DNA of 64,000 bases, taken from positions 1-64,000 of the forward strand of contig CAIOTJ010000042.1 in NCBI GenBank assembly GCA_903861195.1, written 5' to 3'. The notes under the pieces are model-generated. The model was not told where the DNA came from, searched no databases, and worked only from the letters and a program-made list of their open reading frames with translations. How positions within the stretch are numbered: position 1 is the first letter of the stretch; each line of letters begins with the position of its first letter. This document shows, piece by piece, positions 8,947 through 18,622 of the stretch. The position numbers were made by a program, and so were the translations under genes. The stretch is from an uncultured Planctomycetaceae bacterium. GTDB taxonomy: Bacteria; Planctomycetota; Planctomycetia; Planctomycetales; Planctomycetaceae.

Positions 8947-11900
8947 CGAGATTCAGCAGCGTGTTGGCGGTGAGTGTCCAGGCGGCGAGCTCTTCGGTCG
9001 CCAGCCCGGCCATGGGGGGTGACATTCCGAACGACACCAGTTGCGATGCCTGTTGGGGAGCCTGTCGGAAACGATCTCGATCGACGGCCAGTCCCCGCTG
9101 CAGCAGGTCGAGTTCCTCGGACGTGGGACGCCTCGCAGTGGCGAGCCGGAACCCCAGCCGCAGTCGGTCTTCATCTGTGGGGCCTCCTTCCAGCAGCATC
9201 CGTTCCGCCAGTTTGCGCGCCGCTTCGACGTAGGTGACTTCATTGAGCAGGGCCAAGGCCTGCAGGGGGGTGTTGGTCCGCGACCGGCGAACCGTACAGA
9301 CTTCACGATTGGGGGCGTCGAACAGCAGCATGGTCGGGGGAGCGGCCGTCCGCTTCCAGATCGTGTACAGGGTCCGGCGATACAGGCCCGGGGGGCCATC
9401 GGGCTTGTAGTTCAGCAGATCGCCATAGCGGCTCGTTTCGTCCCACACCCCCTCGGGCATATAGGGGCGGACACTGGGCCCCCCCACGGTTTCCCGCAGC
9501 AGTCCGCTGACCGCCAGGGCCTGATCGCGGAGGGCTTCGGCCGACAGTCGAAACCGCGGGCCCCGAGCCAGCAGCCGGTTTTCGGGATCTTGTTCCAGCA
9601 GCTTGGGGGTGACCGCCGAAGACTGACGATACGCCTGGCTGGTGACGAGCAATTTTAAAAACGCCTTCATGTCCCACGGACGGGGAGCGTGCCCTCCCAC
9701 CGCGGGGGTCTGGGTGGGCTGCATGAATTCGCAGGCCATCCAGTCGAGCAACTCGGGATGGCTGGGATACTCGGCCTGCGAGCCCAGATTCTCGGTTGTC
9801 TTGACCAACCCGGTTCCGAAAAACCGCTCCCAGGCGCGGTTCACCCAGACGCGGGCGGTCAGGGGGTGTTCAGGACGGACCATCCAGCGCGCGAGGGCCA
9901 GACGGTTGATGGGAACACCCTCGGGAAGCGGCGGCAGAACCGTGGGAATACCGGCGTTCACGACCTCGCCGGGCATGTCGTACTGGCCCCGCCGCAAGAC
10001 ACGGGTCTCACGCGGAGGGCCCTCAACCATCACCATGACGTTGGGGAAGCTCTTGGGCAACTCCTGCAACTCCTGGCGGATCGTGGCAGCCCGCACGTCC
10101 GCCTGGCGAACAGGATTATCGACAGTGGCGCGGAAGTAGGCCCGCAGTTCCGTCTCCTGTTCCGGACTGCGCTGCTCTGGAGAGAGCGAGACAATCTGCC
10201 GGATCGAATCGGGAATGCGCGGGCCTTCCAGTGTGACCGTCGCGGGAGCCAACCCCGTTGTCGACAGGCGGAACCGGCCAATGTTGTGCTGGTTGATCGC
10301 CTCATGAAACAGACGGATGGTCAGCGTCGCTTCCGCGGGCACGCTCACTTCGGTCTCGGCCAGGAACATCGCCTTCCGGGGTTCCCGTCGGGTCGGGCCA
10401 TCGACCGCCCACCCCTTCGAGCGGTCCCCAGACAGCACCAGGCCGATCTCCCAGCCCGATTGCGAATAGTCGGCCGCCACCTTGTGGAATTTCACACGCA
10501 CGGGCTCCGCCAGGCTCGGGGCGGTGATTTCGGCTTCCACTCGACTCAGCACGTAGTTGCCATTCGGAAACCGTCCCAGGCTCTGCATGGGGAGGGACGG
10601 ATCCGGGAATGTTTCGAGCAACAGTCCCGAGAACGGGCCCGGCATCAGCGGTCCAGACACCTCGTAGGTGTCGTGGGCGGGGTTTTCTCCCGAGGCCAGC
10701 CAGGTGGCGTCGGGCTGACGGGTGAGTGTCGCACCCCCCAGCGATTTGACCGATTTCGGCTGCAGTTGGACCCACGCGGCGGGATTGTCGCTGAGTTGCT
10801 TCCGGAACCCGGGTTCCCACTTCCGGACCAGGTCGGGCAATTGCCCGGCCAAACGGGCTGCCTCTTCTTCGGCTTGGGTCAGTTGGCCAGCCAGTTCGGC
10901 CAGCCGGGCCGTGTGGGCCGCGGTGGGGACCGGCTGCACGGGCTCGGTGTTCCGCGACTCCCCCTGCAAGGTGCCGCTCTCGGGCACGTTGTTGAAGAAC
11001 GAAAACAGGCTGTAGAACTCCCGCTGGCTGATGGGGTCGTACTTGTGGTCGTGGCAGCGGCAGCAGTTGAGCGTCAGACCCAGCCAGGTGAGGCCCACGG
11101 TTTCGACGCGGTCGATGACGGTTTCGACCCGCCATTCTTCGGCAATAATTCCCCCTTCTCCATTGAGGCGATGATTGCGCAGAAAGCCGGTGGCAACCTT
11201 CTGCCTGGTTTGGGCGTCGGGCAGCAGATCGCCCGCCAGTTGCTCGATGGTGAACTGGTCAAACGGGAGGTTGCGGTTGTACGCCTCGATGACCCAGTCG
11301 CGCCAGGGCCACATCTGCCGACTGCTGTCGATCTGGAATCCGTTGCTGTCGGCATAGCGGGCGAAGTCGAGCCAGGTCTGCGCGAAGTGTTCCCCAAACC
11401 GGGGTGACGCCAACAGCCGGTCGACCACGGTATTCCACGCTTCCGGAGAACTGTCCGCCAGGAAGGTGTCCACCTCGGAGGGAGTGGGGGGCAGCCCGGT
11501 GAGATCGAGGGTGACCCGCCGGATGAGGGTCGTCCGGTCGGCCTCCGGGGCGGGAGACAGTCCTTCCCGCTGCAGCCGGCTGACCAGGAAGCGATCCACG
11601 GGATGCGTGATCCCCAGGCCCGCCTCAAGGGTCGGCAGGTCGGGACGGACGGGAGGGCTGAAGGCCCAGTGTCCTGTTGTTGAGGCCCCTTCGGCGATCC
11701 AGCGTTCGATCAGTTCGATTTGAGCGGGAGTGAGTTTCTTCCCCGAGTTGGGCGGGGGCATCTGCTCTTGCGCGTCGTTACTGCGCAGCCGGGCCAGTAA
11801 TTCACTCTCGGAGGGCTTCGAAGGAGCGATGGCCAGGGCCCCCGAATCTCCCCGGGCTCGCGACCAGTCGACCTGGTCGAGCCTCAGCCCCCCCTGGCGC

Positions 11901-12097
11901 TGCTGTTCATCGGGTCCATGACACTGGAAACAGGCATCCGACAGCAGCGGCCGGATGTCGCGATTGAAATTGACGGGAGCCGCCGCAGGCAGGCTGGCGG
12001 CACAGCTCAGCCACAAAAGAAGGGCGGGCAGGTAGCGAAACGCATGCCACCCCTCGAAGGGGAACAGCCGGGGAAGAGCAGACATCGCGGCGATCAT
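8924..12097 (-). CDS. PSCyt1-DUF1549-DUF1553 secreted haem-motif protein
   Basis: A 1,057-aa protein of the planctomycete-specific PSCyt/PSD architecture. After an N-terminal hydrophobic export signal comes a cytochrome c-like haem site, CFQCH (Cys56, Cys59, His60), in the typical context DIRPLLSDACFQCHGPDEQQR. The DUF1549 (PSCyt2) region follows (HPVDRFLVSRLQREGLSPAPEADR, then DGNGFQ-like DSNGFQID), then a beta-rich middle segment (about 450-690), and a C-terminal DUF1553 region (ARWMVRPEHPLTARVWVNRAW...NTPLQALALLNEVTYVEAARKLAERML). It probably works outside the inner membrane, where haem could be attached. The DUF1501 gene overlaps its 3' end. Biochemical role is unknown. Confidence 0.93.
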   Translation of the reverse strand: MIAAMSALPRLFPFEGWHAFRYLPALLLWLSCAASLPAAAPVNFNRDIRPLLSDACFQCHGPDEQQRQGGLRLDQVDWSRARGDSGALAIAPSKPSESELLARLRSNDAQEQMPPPNSGKKLTPAQIELIERWIAEGASTTGHWAFSPPVRPDLPTLEAGLGITHPVDRFLVSRLQREGLSPAPEADRTTLIRRVTLDLTGLPPTPSEVDTFLADSSPEAWNTVVDRLLASPRFGEHFAQTWLDFARYADSNGFQIDSSRQMWPWRDWVIEAYNRNLPFDQFTIEQLAGDLLPDAQTRQKVATGFLRNHRLNGEGGIIAEEWRVETVIDRVETVGLTWLGLTLNCCRCHDHKYDPISQREFYSLFSFFNNVPESGTLQGESRNTEPVQPVPTAAHTARLAELAGQLTQAEEEAARLAGQLPDLVRKWEPGFRKQLSDNPAAWVQLQPKSVKSLGGATLTRQPDATWLASGENPAHDTYEVSGPLMPGPFSGLLLETFPDPSLPMQSLGRFPNGNYVLSRVEAEITAPSLAEPVRVKFHKVAADYSQSGWEIGLVLSGDRSKGWAVDGPTRREPRKAMFLAETEVSVPAEATLTIRLFHEAINQHNIGRFRLSTTGLAPATVTLEGPRIPDSIRQIVSLSPEQRSPEQETELRAYFRATVDNPVRQADVRAATIRQELQELPKSFPNVMVMVEGPPRETRVLRRGQYDMPGEVVNAGIPTVLPPLPEGVPINRLALARWMVRPEHPLTARVWVNRAWERFFGTGLVKTTENLGSQAEYPSHPELLDWMACEFMQPTQTPAVGGHAPRPWDMKAFLKLLVTSQAYRQSSAVTPKLLEQDPENRLLARGPRFRLSAEALRDQALAVSGLLRETVGGPSVRPYMPEGVWDETSRYGDLLNYKPDGPPGLYRRTLYTIWKRTAAPPTMLLFDAPNREVCTVRRSRTNTPLQALALLNEVTYVEAARKLAERMLLEGGPTDEDRLRLGFRLATARRPTSEELDLLQRGLAVDRDRFRQAPQQASQLVSFGMSPPMAGLATEELAAWTLTANTLLNLDEVTTRE

Positions 12098-12371
12098 TCC
12101 GGAGAGAAGTCGTCCAGACGGAGGGCGGAGTCATCCAGCGACGGGCCGACCCGTTGGGTTTCGTTCCCGGATTGTATCGCGGGAGCGCCGCTGTGGGGAC
12201 TGCCGGATCAGATTCCCAACCGCTGTCGTCCTCGCGGGTGATCGGGATCGATGCTCTCCGCAATCGGAATTCCCGCGGCACTCCCCACGGGGCCGCGTAA
12301 CGTTGTTGCGCCCCGCGCCGTGAGATCGAGCCTGCGCGAACCTCGGGTCCCGCCCCCCGCCGCGATCCGCC

Positions 12372-13856
12372 TCATTGCAGACCCCCGCCGGTGTTACCGC
12401 CGCCTCCTCCGCCGCCACCAGGGTTCCCGCCTGTCCCGCCCCCCCCCGAACTCAGGAAAGAGAAGGTGAAGACGTCGTTGATGGCCGAGAACAGCGGTGC
12501 CATCGAGAGCCGTACGTAGCGGCGATCGGCCGAGACGATACCAAACACAGTGTTGGAGATCCCCTCGGGCAGGATGGTGATGATGGGCTGATAGCCCGCC
12601 TGACCGGCGGCAAACCGGCGATTGCGGGCATTGAGGCGATCGCGGGCGGCCCGTTCTGCGCGTCCCTGACCGCGGGCTTCACCCCCGGCCGCCTGGGGAC
12701 GTTCCTCGCGCCGCATCAGGGGAACCCAGCCCAGTTCGTTCAGACGTCCCTGATTGAGGGAGACCCGCACCAGCTGGTCTTCCGGAGTCAGCTCGATGGT
12801 CTGTCGGTCTTCCACTTCGCGAGGTGTCCCCTGGTAGCGCACGATCCGCAGGACGGCCCGTTTGCCCACGACAGTTCCCGAGTTGTACCGCACGAAGATG
12901 CGGTACTCTCCCGGAAGCCCCCGGGGGCAGACGTAGCGATCGAGACAATCCGCGGGAACGGCACCATGGCCGTCGGCCGCCAAAATCCCTCCCCCCAGGG
13001 TCTGGGGTTGATCGAACCAGCAGATCGTGCCGCCGGGCTCCTGCACAATGAGGTCGAGATCGGCGCGGCCGTTCCAGGTGAGCTCCACGAACAGATCCCG
13101 GCTGCGAGCCAGACGCACCGCCTTGGCGAGCCGTTCGGCCTCTGCTGTCTCCCCGGCATCGCGCAGCCGGGTTTCGAGCGCATCGGTTGTGGCAAGGGCA
13201 TCCTGGTGGAGTTTCTCGGACCCTTTGTCCCACGCCCGTTGCAGAATGCCCGTGATGGCCCAGATGGCACCGTCGACGTTGCCGGTTTCCCCCGCCAGCT
13301 TGATCCCCATCTTGAATGGTTCCGTCCGGGTGGGATCGGAGACCGCCGCCTGGCGGTAGAGTTCGAGAGCCTTGTCCTTGGCACCGTAGCGGGTCAAAAA
13401 CGCCGCAGTCAGCATCAGGTTGGCCGGGTCACTCTGGCTGTCGATCATCGACAGCAGTACCCGGCGGACTTCGGCTTCCGGACGCCCTAACTGCTCCATC
13501 TCGAGCGCCAGCACCGTGTACATCCAGGGTTGCCCAAACCCATTGCGCAGCGCGGCTTCCAGGCAGGCGACCAACGCCTCGGTCTGCCGGGCCTTCTGCA
13601 GTTTCAGCACGACATCAGCCACCTCCCCGGCGGTGGGGGAGTGATTGCTGAAGTATTCCTCCCAGGCTTCCTCGGGAGGCAACTGGTCGTTGGGATTCAG
13701 CGGGATGGATGTCGACTTGCGGGTTGCCCGGGGGCGTGCCTCGGCCGGGGGTGGGGCGGCCGGTTCCTCCGGGGCAGGGCCCGGTTCGGCCTGATCCTGC
13801 GGATAAAAAACAGCCACGGCGAAGTGATTCCCGGAGGGATCGCTTCGCCGTGGCAA
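12372..13856 (-). CDS. TPR-like / DUF2135-like conserved hypothetical protein; start uncertain
   Basis: Conserved-looking protein of up to 494 aa. Residues about 60-240 form a helical, TPR-like repeat region (LEAALRNGFGQPWMYTVLALEMEQLGRPEAEV...); about 250-345 resemble a beta-sandwich of the DUF2135/YfaP type (LTWNGRADLDLIVQEPGGTICW...CPRGLPGEYRIFVRY); the C-terminus is a Gly-rich tail. The 5' end is odd. The earliest start (TTG 13856) and the next (GTG 13817) both fall inside an intrinsic-terminator-like hairpin of the upstream gene, no ribosome site is visible, no signal peptide is present, and the first in-frame ATG is only at 13523. Either the hairpin is an attenuator within an operon or the gene has lost its 5' end. 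Confidence 0.75.
   Translation of the reverse strand: MPRRSDPSGNHFAVAVFYPQDQAEPGPAPEEPAAPPPAEARPRATRKSTSIPLNPNDQLPPEEAWEEYFSNHSPTAGEVADVVLKLQKARQTEALVACLEAALRNGFGQPWMYTVLALEMEQLGRPEAEVRRVLLSMIDSQSDPANLMLTAAFLTRYGAKDKALELYRQAAVSDPTRTEPFKMGIKLAGETGNVDGAIWAITGILQRAWDKGSEKLHQDALATTDALETRLRDAGETAEAERLAKAVRLARSRDLFVELTWNGRADLDLIVQEPGGTICWFDQPQTLGGGILAADGHGAVPADCLDRYVCPRGLPGEYRIFVRYNSGTVVGKRAVLRIVRYQGTPREVEDRQTIELTPEDQLVRVSLNQGRLNELGWVPLMRREERPQAAGGEARGQGRAERAARDRLNARNRRFAAGQAGYQPIITILPEGISNTVFGIVSADRRYVRLSMAPLFSAINDVFTFSFLSSGGGGTGGNPGGGGGGGGNTGGGLQ
13807..13854 (-). terminator. Intrinsic terminator or attenuator after the VWA gene
   Basis: Read on the minus strand, a perfect 12-bp stem (GCCACGGCGAAG and its complement, 13813-13824 and 13843-13854) with an 18-base loop is followed at once by TGTTTTTTATCC. 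This is a textbook Rho-independent terminator, 56 bases after the stop of the VWA gene. It overlaps the possible start codons of the next gene downstream. Confidence 0.85.
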
Positions 13857-13909
13857 ACTTCTGGTAAGGGAACTGAGGCAGATTGCCGAATTCCCGCAGT
13901 CTTCCTGGA

Positions 13910-16681
13910 TTACCGGTTGGTCAACGGTTTTTTTTTCAGGGGGAGGGGGCTGAATTCGCCCGGGGGAAGGACGGAGTCGACGGAGAACATTCCGCCGCCC
14001 ATACCGCCACCCATGCCGCCGCCACCCATACCGCCACCCATGCCGCCGCCGCCCATACCGCCACCCATGCCGCCGCCACCGCCACCCATGCCGCCTCCGA
14101 TGCCCCCCATCCCACCGCCGAAGCCGCCGCCGCCAGAGCTTTGGAGCATCATCGGGGGAATGACCAGGTCACCCACGGGATAGACGCGGGGCTTGATGCT
14201 CCCTTCGTCTTCGGCCGCCGCGGTCGTGGTGATCTTCATCACCTCATCTTCGATCAACCAGGTGAGATCTTTCCCGTTCAGCAGCAGCTTGAGGATGCTG
14301 CGAAGGGTCACCCCGTTGAGCTGCAGGGTGATGTTCTCTTCGTTGAGGTCGGCACTGCTGCCCCCCTCATCGATCGCATTCTGGTCGATCACGATGTCGA
14401 TACCCCGCGCCTTCGAGAGGTAGTCGATGCAGTCTTTCAGCGACTGGTCGGTGAAGTTCACGTCCGTGGGCTGGTTGAGAGCCTCACGCAGTTTTTCTTC
14501 CTTGGGGCTGTACTTGGTGAGATCCACCGACGCCCACTTCTTGCGACGCTGGGTCAGGGCCTGCCAGACCTCCGGGGGAGGATAGAGCAGGGGAGGTTCA
14601 TCGGGGAACGGCACATGGGCCTTCTCAACCAGGTAGAGAGCTTCGAGGAACTTGTCGCTGCGGAGCAGCCTCAGCCGCATGATCCGATCGAGCTGGTTGG
14701 CTGCTTCGGTCACAAAGATCGACTGCCACGACACCCCGTTGTACGGGGCGACTTCGATCGTGGTGCGGGCGACCAATTCGGCCTGTTCGAACGCCTGCTC
14801 GTTGCCGGTGTTCCCTTCGTTCATCAGGGCCCGCACCTTCTCGATCAGGCTGGTGAGACGCTCGTCACGCAACACCAACTGGTCGGCGGTCAGACGCTGG
14901 GCTTCGAGCTGCGCCTGCCGTTCAAGGGCGTTGATCCGCTGCAGTTCGACCTTCTGCTGGAGGGTGGTCAGCTCGTCAATCTTCTGCTGCACCCGCAGCC
15001 GGTTCGATTCGCGGTCATTCGCGTCGATGTCGGTCGACGAGTTGATGGAGGTCAACAGCCGCTTGAGGTTCTTGAGTCCATCTTCCGGATTCGCCTTCTT
15101 GGTCCGGTCGATCTCCTTGATGCTGTTCTTGACCAGCGTGTTCAGCTGCTGTCCGCGAATTCGCTTCGCCTCGATCTCTTCGTCGACGAGGTCACCTTCA
15201 CGAGCGGTTCCCTCGACAACTCCACCCCCAATCGAACCCTGGGGATACTCGATGGGCAGCCCCGGGACGAACCCATTGGAAGTCGGACCCGAGATGACTC
15301 CCCCCGAGGGGAGGGGAGGGGGATTGTTCAGGATCTGCCCGGGCACCGGCGGAGCCACGCTGCCGGGTGCCGGGGGTAGATTGGTTCCGGAGGGCAACGA
15401 GGGATTGATTCCAGCCGGGGGCGGAGGCACCACATTGCCCACCCCGGGAGCCGGGGGTGCGAACTGCACCGTCTTGATCTTCGCCCGCAGCTTCTGCGAC
15501 GCATCGATCAGATGATCGGCCTGGGTGTTTTCCGGATCGGCCTGGCGAATGGCCCAGGCGATCTCCTCGGCCTGCTTCAGATTCCGGGTCTGGATCGCCC
15601 GCTGCCCCGCCGCGGTCAGGATTGCGACGTCCCGTTCAAACTCTTCCAGGGCCTGGTGCAGCAGTTCGGTTCCCGCCACCGCGACCGACAGCCCCTCATC
15701 GCTTTCGGCGACCGCCCACAGCCGGCTGAGGTAGGTATTGCCGCGCTGACTGGCGGAGGGCTGAACGGTCCATTCCAGAGTGCGTCCCCCGACCGTGGCG
15801 GTGACCTTCATGACGTCGGAGGTCTCACCCCGACCCAACAGAATCGCATCGCGGTCCGGACGCAATGGGGGACAATCAACCGGCAACAACCGGTCCACCG
15901 CCGGGGTCACCGTGAGCGACTCGGGGAACAACACCGGTGCCGTGGCGGCCTTCGCCAGCCGTCCGCCCAGTTCGGCGGGACTGACCCGCGTGTCGTCAAT
16001 CAATTCGTCCAGCATCAGCACCCCACCGGTGTGCTGCGCCAGAACTCCCAGCAGGCGATGATCGATTCGGGGACCCACTGCATACGAGTGCACGGGAACC
16101 TGACGGTCCCGCAAACGGGCCACCAGTCCCCGCATCTCTTCCGTCTGCAGAATGCCGGCGGTGCTCATTCCATCGCCGACATAGATGATCGATCCCGCCC
16201 GTTCCTGCTCAAATGTCTCAAGCGACGCCTCGAGAGCCGGGCGCAGATCCGAGGCACCCAGCGGAACCCGCTTGGAGAGCTTCGTCAGAGCCTGCTCCAC
16301 CTCGGCGGATTGCGGCTTCGAGAAGGAGGCCTGCAGGGCTTCCAGAGTGCTGTCAACCGCATACAGACGGACGCGGTCCGACTCGGGAAGGGCCGCCAGC
16401 AATTCCCGCACAACCGCCAGGGCCTGCCGTCGGTGCTGTCCCACCTGCGAGGCCGAAGTGTCGATCAGCAGCACGTGATCTCGCGCCGGTCCGGCCTGCA
16501 GACCAGCGGGCCGGATCGCCAGAGCGAAGAAACTCTCGCCCCCCGGCTGCTGATAGCGAAACAGTTGGGCGGCGTGCTCCCCGACGGGCCGCACCCGTTC
16601 GGCGGCGACGGTCCAGACCGAAAGACCACCCAGCGCGACGACGGCCGCCGTTTGAACGGCTTTCCTGGCACGGGTCAGCAT
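13910..16681 (-). CDS. von Willebrand factor A protein with STN-like domain and Gly/Met-rich tail
   Basis: A 923-aa secreted or envelope protein. An in-frame start 42 bases earlier exists, but ATG 16681 places a hydrophobic signal (KAVQTAAVVALGGLSVWTVA) at the N-terminus. The VWA domain has the metal-site signature DTSAS (74-78). A Pro-rich segment and a long coiled-coil-like helical stretch follow (roughly 410-700). Residues about 735-815 (DVNFTDQSLKDCIDYLSKARGID...) resemble the short STN domain at the N-terminus of secretins and TonB receptors. Residues about 845-899 are almost pure Gly/Met repeats, before a basic end (LKKKPLTNR). Such VWA proteins typically bind partners through a divalent metal. 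Function is unknown; it may act in assembly of a surface structure. Confidence 0.85.
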   Translation of the reverse strand: MLTRARKAVQTAAVVALGGLSVWTVAAERVRPVGEHAAQLFRYQQPGGESFFALAIRPAGLQAGPARDHVLLIDTSASQVGQHRRQALAVVRELLAALPESDRVRLYAVDSTLEALQASFSKPQSAEVEQALTKLSKRVPLGASDLRPALEASLETFEQERAGSIIYVGDGMSTAGILQTEEMRGLVARLRDRQVPVHSYAVGPRIDHRLLGVLAQHTGGVLMLDELIDDTRVSPAELGGRLAKAATAPVLFPESLTVTPAVDRLLPVDCPPLRPDRDAILLGRGETSDVMKVTATVGGRTLEWTVQPSASQRGNTYLSRLWAVAESDEGLSVAVAGTELLHQALEEFERDVAILTAAGQRAIQTRNLKQAEEIAWAIRQADPENTQADHLIDASQKLRAKIKTVQFAPPAPGVGNVVPPPPAGINPSLPSGTNLPPAPGSVAPPVPGQILNNPPPLPSGGVISGPTSNGFVPGLPIEYPQGSIGGGVVEGTAREGDLVDEEIEAKRIRGQQLNTLVKNSIKEIDRTKKANPEDGLKNLKRLLTSINSSTDIDANDRESNRLRVQQKIDELTTLQQKVELQRINALERQAQLEAQRLTADQLVLRDERLTSLIEKVRALMNEGNTGNEQAFEQAELVARTTIEVAPYNGVSWQSIFVTEAANQLDRIMRLRLLRSDKFLEALYLVEKAHVPFPDEPPLLYPPPEVWQALTQRRKKWASVDLTKYSPKEEKLREALNQPTDVNFTDQSLKDCIDYLSKARGIDIVIDQNAIDEGGSSADLNEENITLQLNGVTLRSILKLLLNGKDLTWLIEDEVMKITTTAAAEDEGSIKPRVYPVGDLVIPPMMLQSSGGGGFGGGMGGIGGGMGGGGGGMGGGMGGGGMGGGMGGGGMGGGMGGGMFSVDSVLPPGEFSPLPLKKKPLTNR

Positions 16682-17152
16682 GCGACAACTCCAGAAAGAA
16701 GGTTCGAAAGCAGGCAGTCTCACGCCGGAGCAGACGCTCGCAGGGACAGGGGGCGCAGAGATTTCCGGCCTTCAGAGAGTTTACAAAGTGGTTCGACCCG
16801 GGATGAAGCAAAATCTTTCAAAAAATCGGCGAATTCCCTCACCTGCCGCAATCCTCCGTTCGCCGTTCCGATTGCACGCCCTGTCGGGCCATTTCGGGGG
16901 CGTGGCGGTCTTGTCCCCGGCTGCTGGGAGGGACTTCATCGGCCGGCTGCCGAGAGCCGTCCGACGGTCCCCCTAAGTCCGTGGGAATGACCTCTCCGGC
17001 CCCCCAAAACCGGTCTTGTGAGTCGCTTCCTCCGCGGGATATAAGGCGGCCGTCTCGGGGCCGCCTTCCGAGGGAGTGGCCGTGTCGGCTCGAATCGGAT
17101 CGCTTCCCTTCACGGGGTCGCGAACGGTGAACTCTTGCTTCGGAACAGCGTC
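16682..17152. promoter_or_regulatory. Divergent intergenic region, promoters inferred
   Basis: About 470 bases separate the divergent VWA gene and the CX4CH-motif gene. No gene is recognisable. The part at 16800-16840 is locally AT-richer and is the likeliest place for the VWA promoter. No clear -35/-10 pair, operator or riboswitch was recognised. Confidence 0.35.
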
Positions 17153-18529
17153 ATGAGAAGCCAACACCAACCCGGGATCATACCGGGGGCAGCGACGGAG
17201 CGGTGGGGAGCCCCCCGCTGTCGGCCGGCTGGGCTCGTCACGCTGCTGCTGGGCCTGGTTGTGTGGTCGAGCCGTCCGTGCCGGGCCGAAGAACCTGCGG
17301 ATACTCCCTCCCCCTCGAATCCCCAGATTCTGCTATTGCGGAATGGGGCGGTTTTGCGGGGCAAAATCCTCGCCCGGGGTGAGGACTATCTCATGCAGGC
17401 CCCCCATGGTCAGGTGGTGGTACCTGGAACCCTGGTGCGGGCGGCTTGCCGGGATCTGCAAGAGGCTTACGAATACATGCAGCAGCGGGCAGCCGCCCAA
17501 AGTGAAGGTTCCGCCTACGTGACCCTCGCCAAGTGGTGTCAGTCTGTGCAGTTGTTCGATGAGGCCCGGGCCAGTCTTGAATTGGCGCTCAATCTCGATG
17601 CCAATCTCGACGAAGCGCGGCACCTGCTGACCTTGAATGCCGAATTGCAGAGCGAGCATCGCCAGTCCCAGCGGCCACGCGAGGCCGCTGCCGAGCCCCC
17701 CACGGCGCGTCGCGATCCCGATGCGCACCTGGGAGGGTTGCCCAAGTCGCTCGCCAAACAATTTGCCACCCGCATTCAACCGATTCTGGCGAACAATTGC
17801 TCGTCGAGCAGTTGCCACGGTCCCCGTTCCGAAACCGGGTTTCGATTGGAGCGGGTTCCCGTGGGACAGCGTTCTGAACGAGGGGCCGTCGAACGCAACC
17901 TGCTGGCGGTCAGCGAGTCTCTCGACTTTCGGCAACCGTCCCGAAGTCCGCTGATTGAGCGGGCGAAACAGGCGCATGGCAAGCCGGTCCGGCCGCTGTG
18001 GAAAGGGCCCTCGGGAAAACAGCAGTTGGCGGAACTTCAGGCCTGGGTCCGGGAAGCTGCTCCTTTCCTGCAGGGGACGCAGCCCGATCCGCCGGAATTG
18101 GTCCAGACTCCCCAGAGCAGGGCGCCCCGGGCCGCCGATTCCCCCACTGATCCGGACGTGATCCTGGCGGCAGCCGAACTGCTTCGTGAGGATGAGCGGG
18201 ACGATCCCGAACCAACCCTCTCAGGCGCGAGCGATACCGAACGACTCCCGGCGAGTTCCCCCCCCGCCCGTCTGCCTCCCCTGGGGGGGCAGGCCGACCC
18301 TGCCCCCGGGGAGCCGCCGGCCCGCCAGACCAATCCGCGCGGGGCCTCTCGTGCCGACGTCGACGCTTCCCCCGCGCGGCTCAAACCCCGCACGGGCGAG
18401 TCCGTCGCTGGCTCCCGGAAGTCTCCCGCCAGGACCGCAGTTCCGGGAACCACGCCAAAAGCGACAACCGGGCGCGACTTATTCGATCCCGAGGAATTCA
18501 ATCGCACCCGGAAAACCCGGGCCCAGTGA
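17153..18529 (+). CDS. Secreted protein with CX4CH haem-like motif
   Basis: A 458-aa protein from ATG 17153 (a TTG 18 bases earlier is possible). A signal peptide is likely (LVTLLLGLVVWSSRPCRAEE, residues about 28-47). A short beta-rich region (LLRNGAVLRGKILARGEDYLM) and one or two TPR-like helices (about 120-165) precede QPILANNCSSSSCHGP, where Cys216, Cys221 and His222 form CX4CH. In planctomycete PSCyt-type proteins the same context normally holds CX2CH. The last 110 residues are Pro/Arg/Ala-rich and probably disordered. It may be a periplasmic electron-transfer or structural protein. Haem binding is inferred from the motif only. Confidence 0.8.
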   Translation: MRSQHQPGIIPGAATERWGAPRCRPAGLVTLLLGLVVWSSRPCRAEEPADTPSPSNPQILLLRNGAVLRGKILARGEDYLMQAPHGQVVVPGTLVRAACRDLQEAYEYMQQRAAAQSEGSAYVTLAKWCQSVQLFDEARASLELALNLDANLDEARHLLTLNAELQSEHRQSQRPREAAAEPPTARRDPDAHLGGLPKSLAKQFATRIQPILANNCSSSSCHGPRSETGFRLERVPVGQRSERGAVERNLLAVSESLDFRQPSRSPLIERAKQAHGKPVRPLWKGPSGKQQLAELQAWVREAAPFLQGTQPDPPELVQTPQSRAPRAADSPTDPDVILAAAELLREDERDDPEPTLSGASDTERLPASSPPARLPPLGGQADPAPGEPPARQTNPRGASRADVDASPARLKPRTGESVAGSRKSPARTAVPGTTPKATTGRDLFDPEEFNRTRKTRAQ

Positions 18530-18622
18530 TTTTTGCAGCCACCGGGGTTGGGCCGAGCATCCGCCTGCCGAAGTCCGCCGAAATCCCGGGGGGCCTCATC
18601 CTTCCGGGGCTGGCCCAGTCGA

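Noticed and set aside
9689-11407. A 572-codon plus-strand frame opposite the DUF1549/DUF1553 gene
   Set aside because: Composition-driven shadow; the minus-strand product has the haem motif and family signatures.
13984-14140. Repeated GCCGCC/CACCCATGCC units looked at first like a CRISPR or VNTR array
   Set aside because: Units are irregular multiples of three and encode the Gly/Met tail in frame; no spacer structure.
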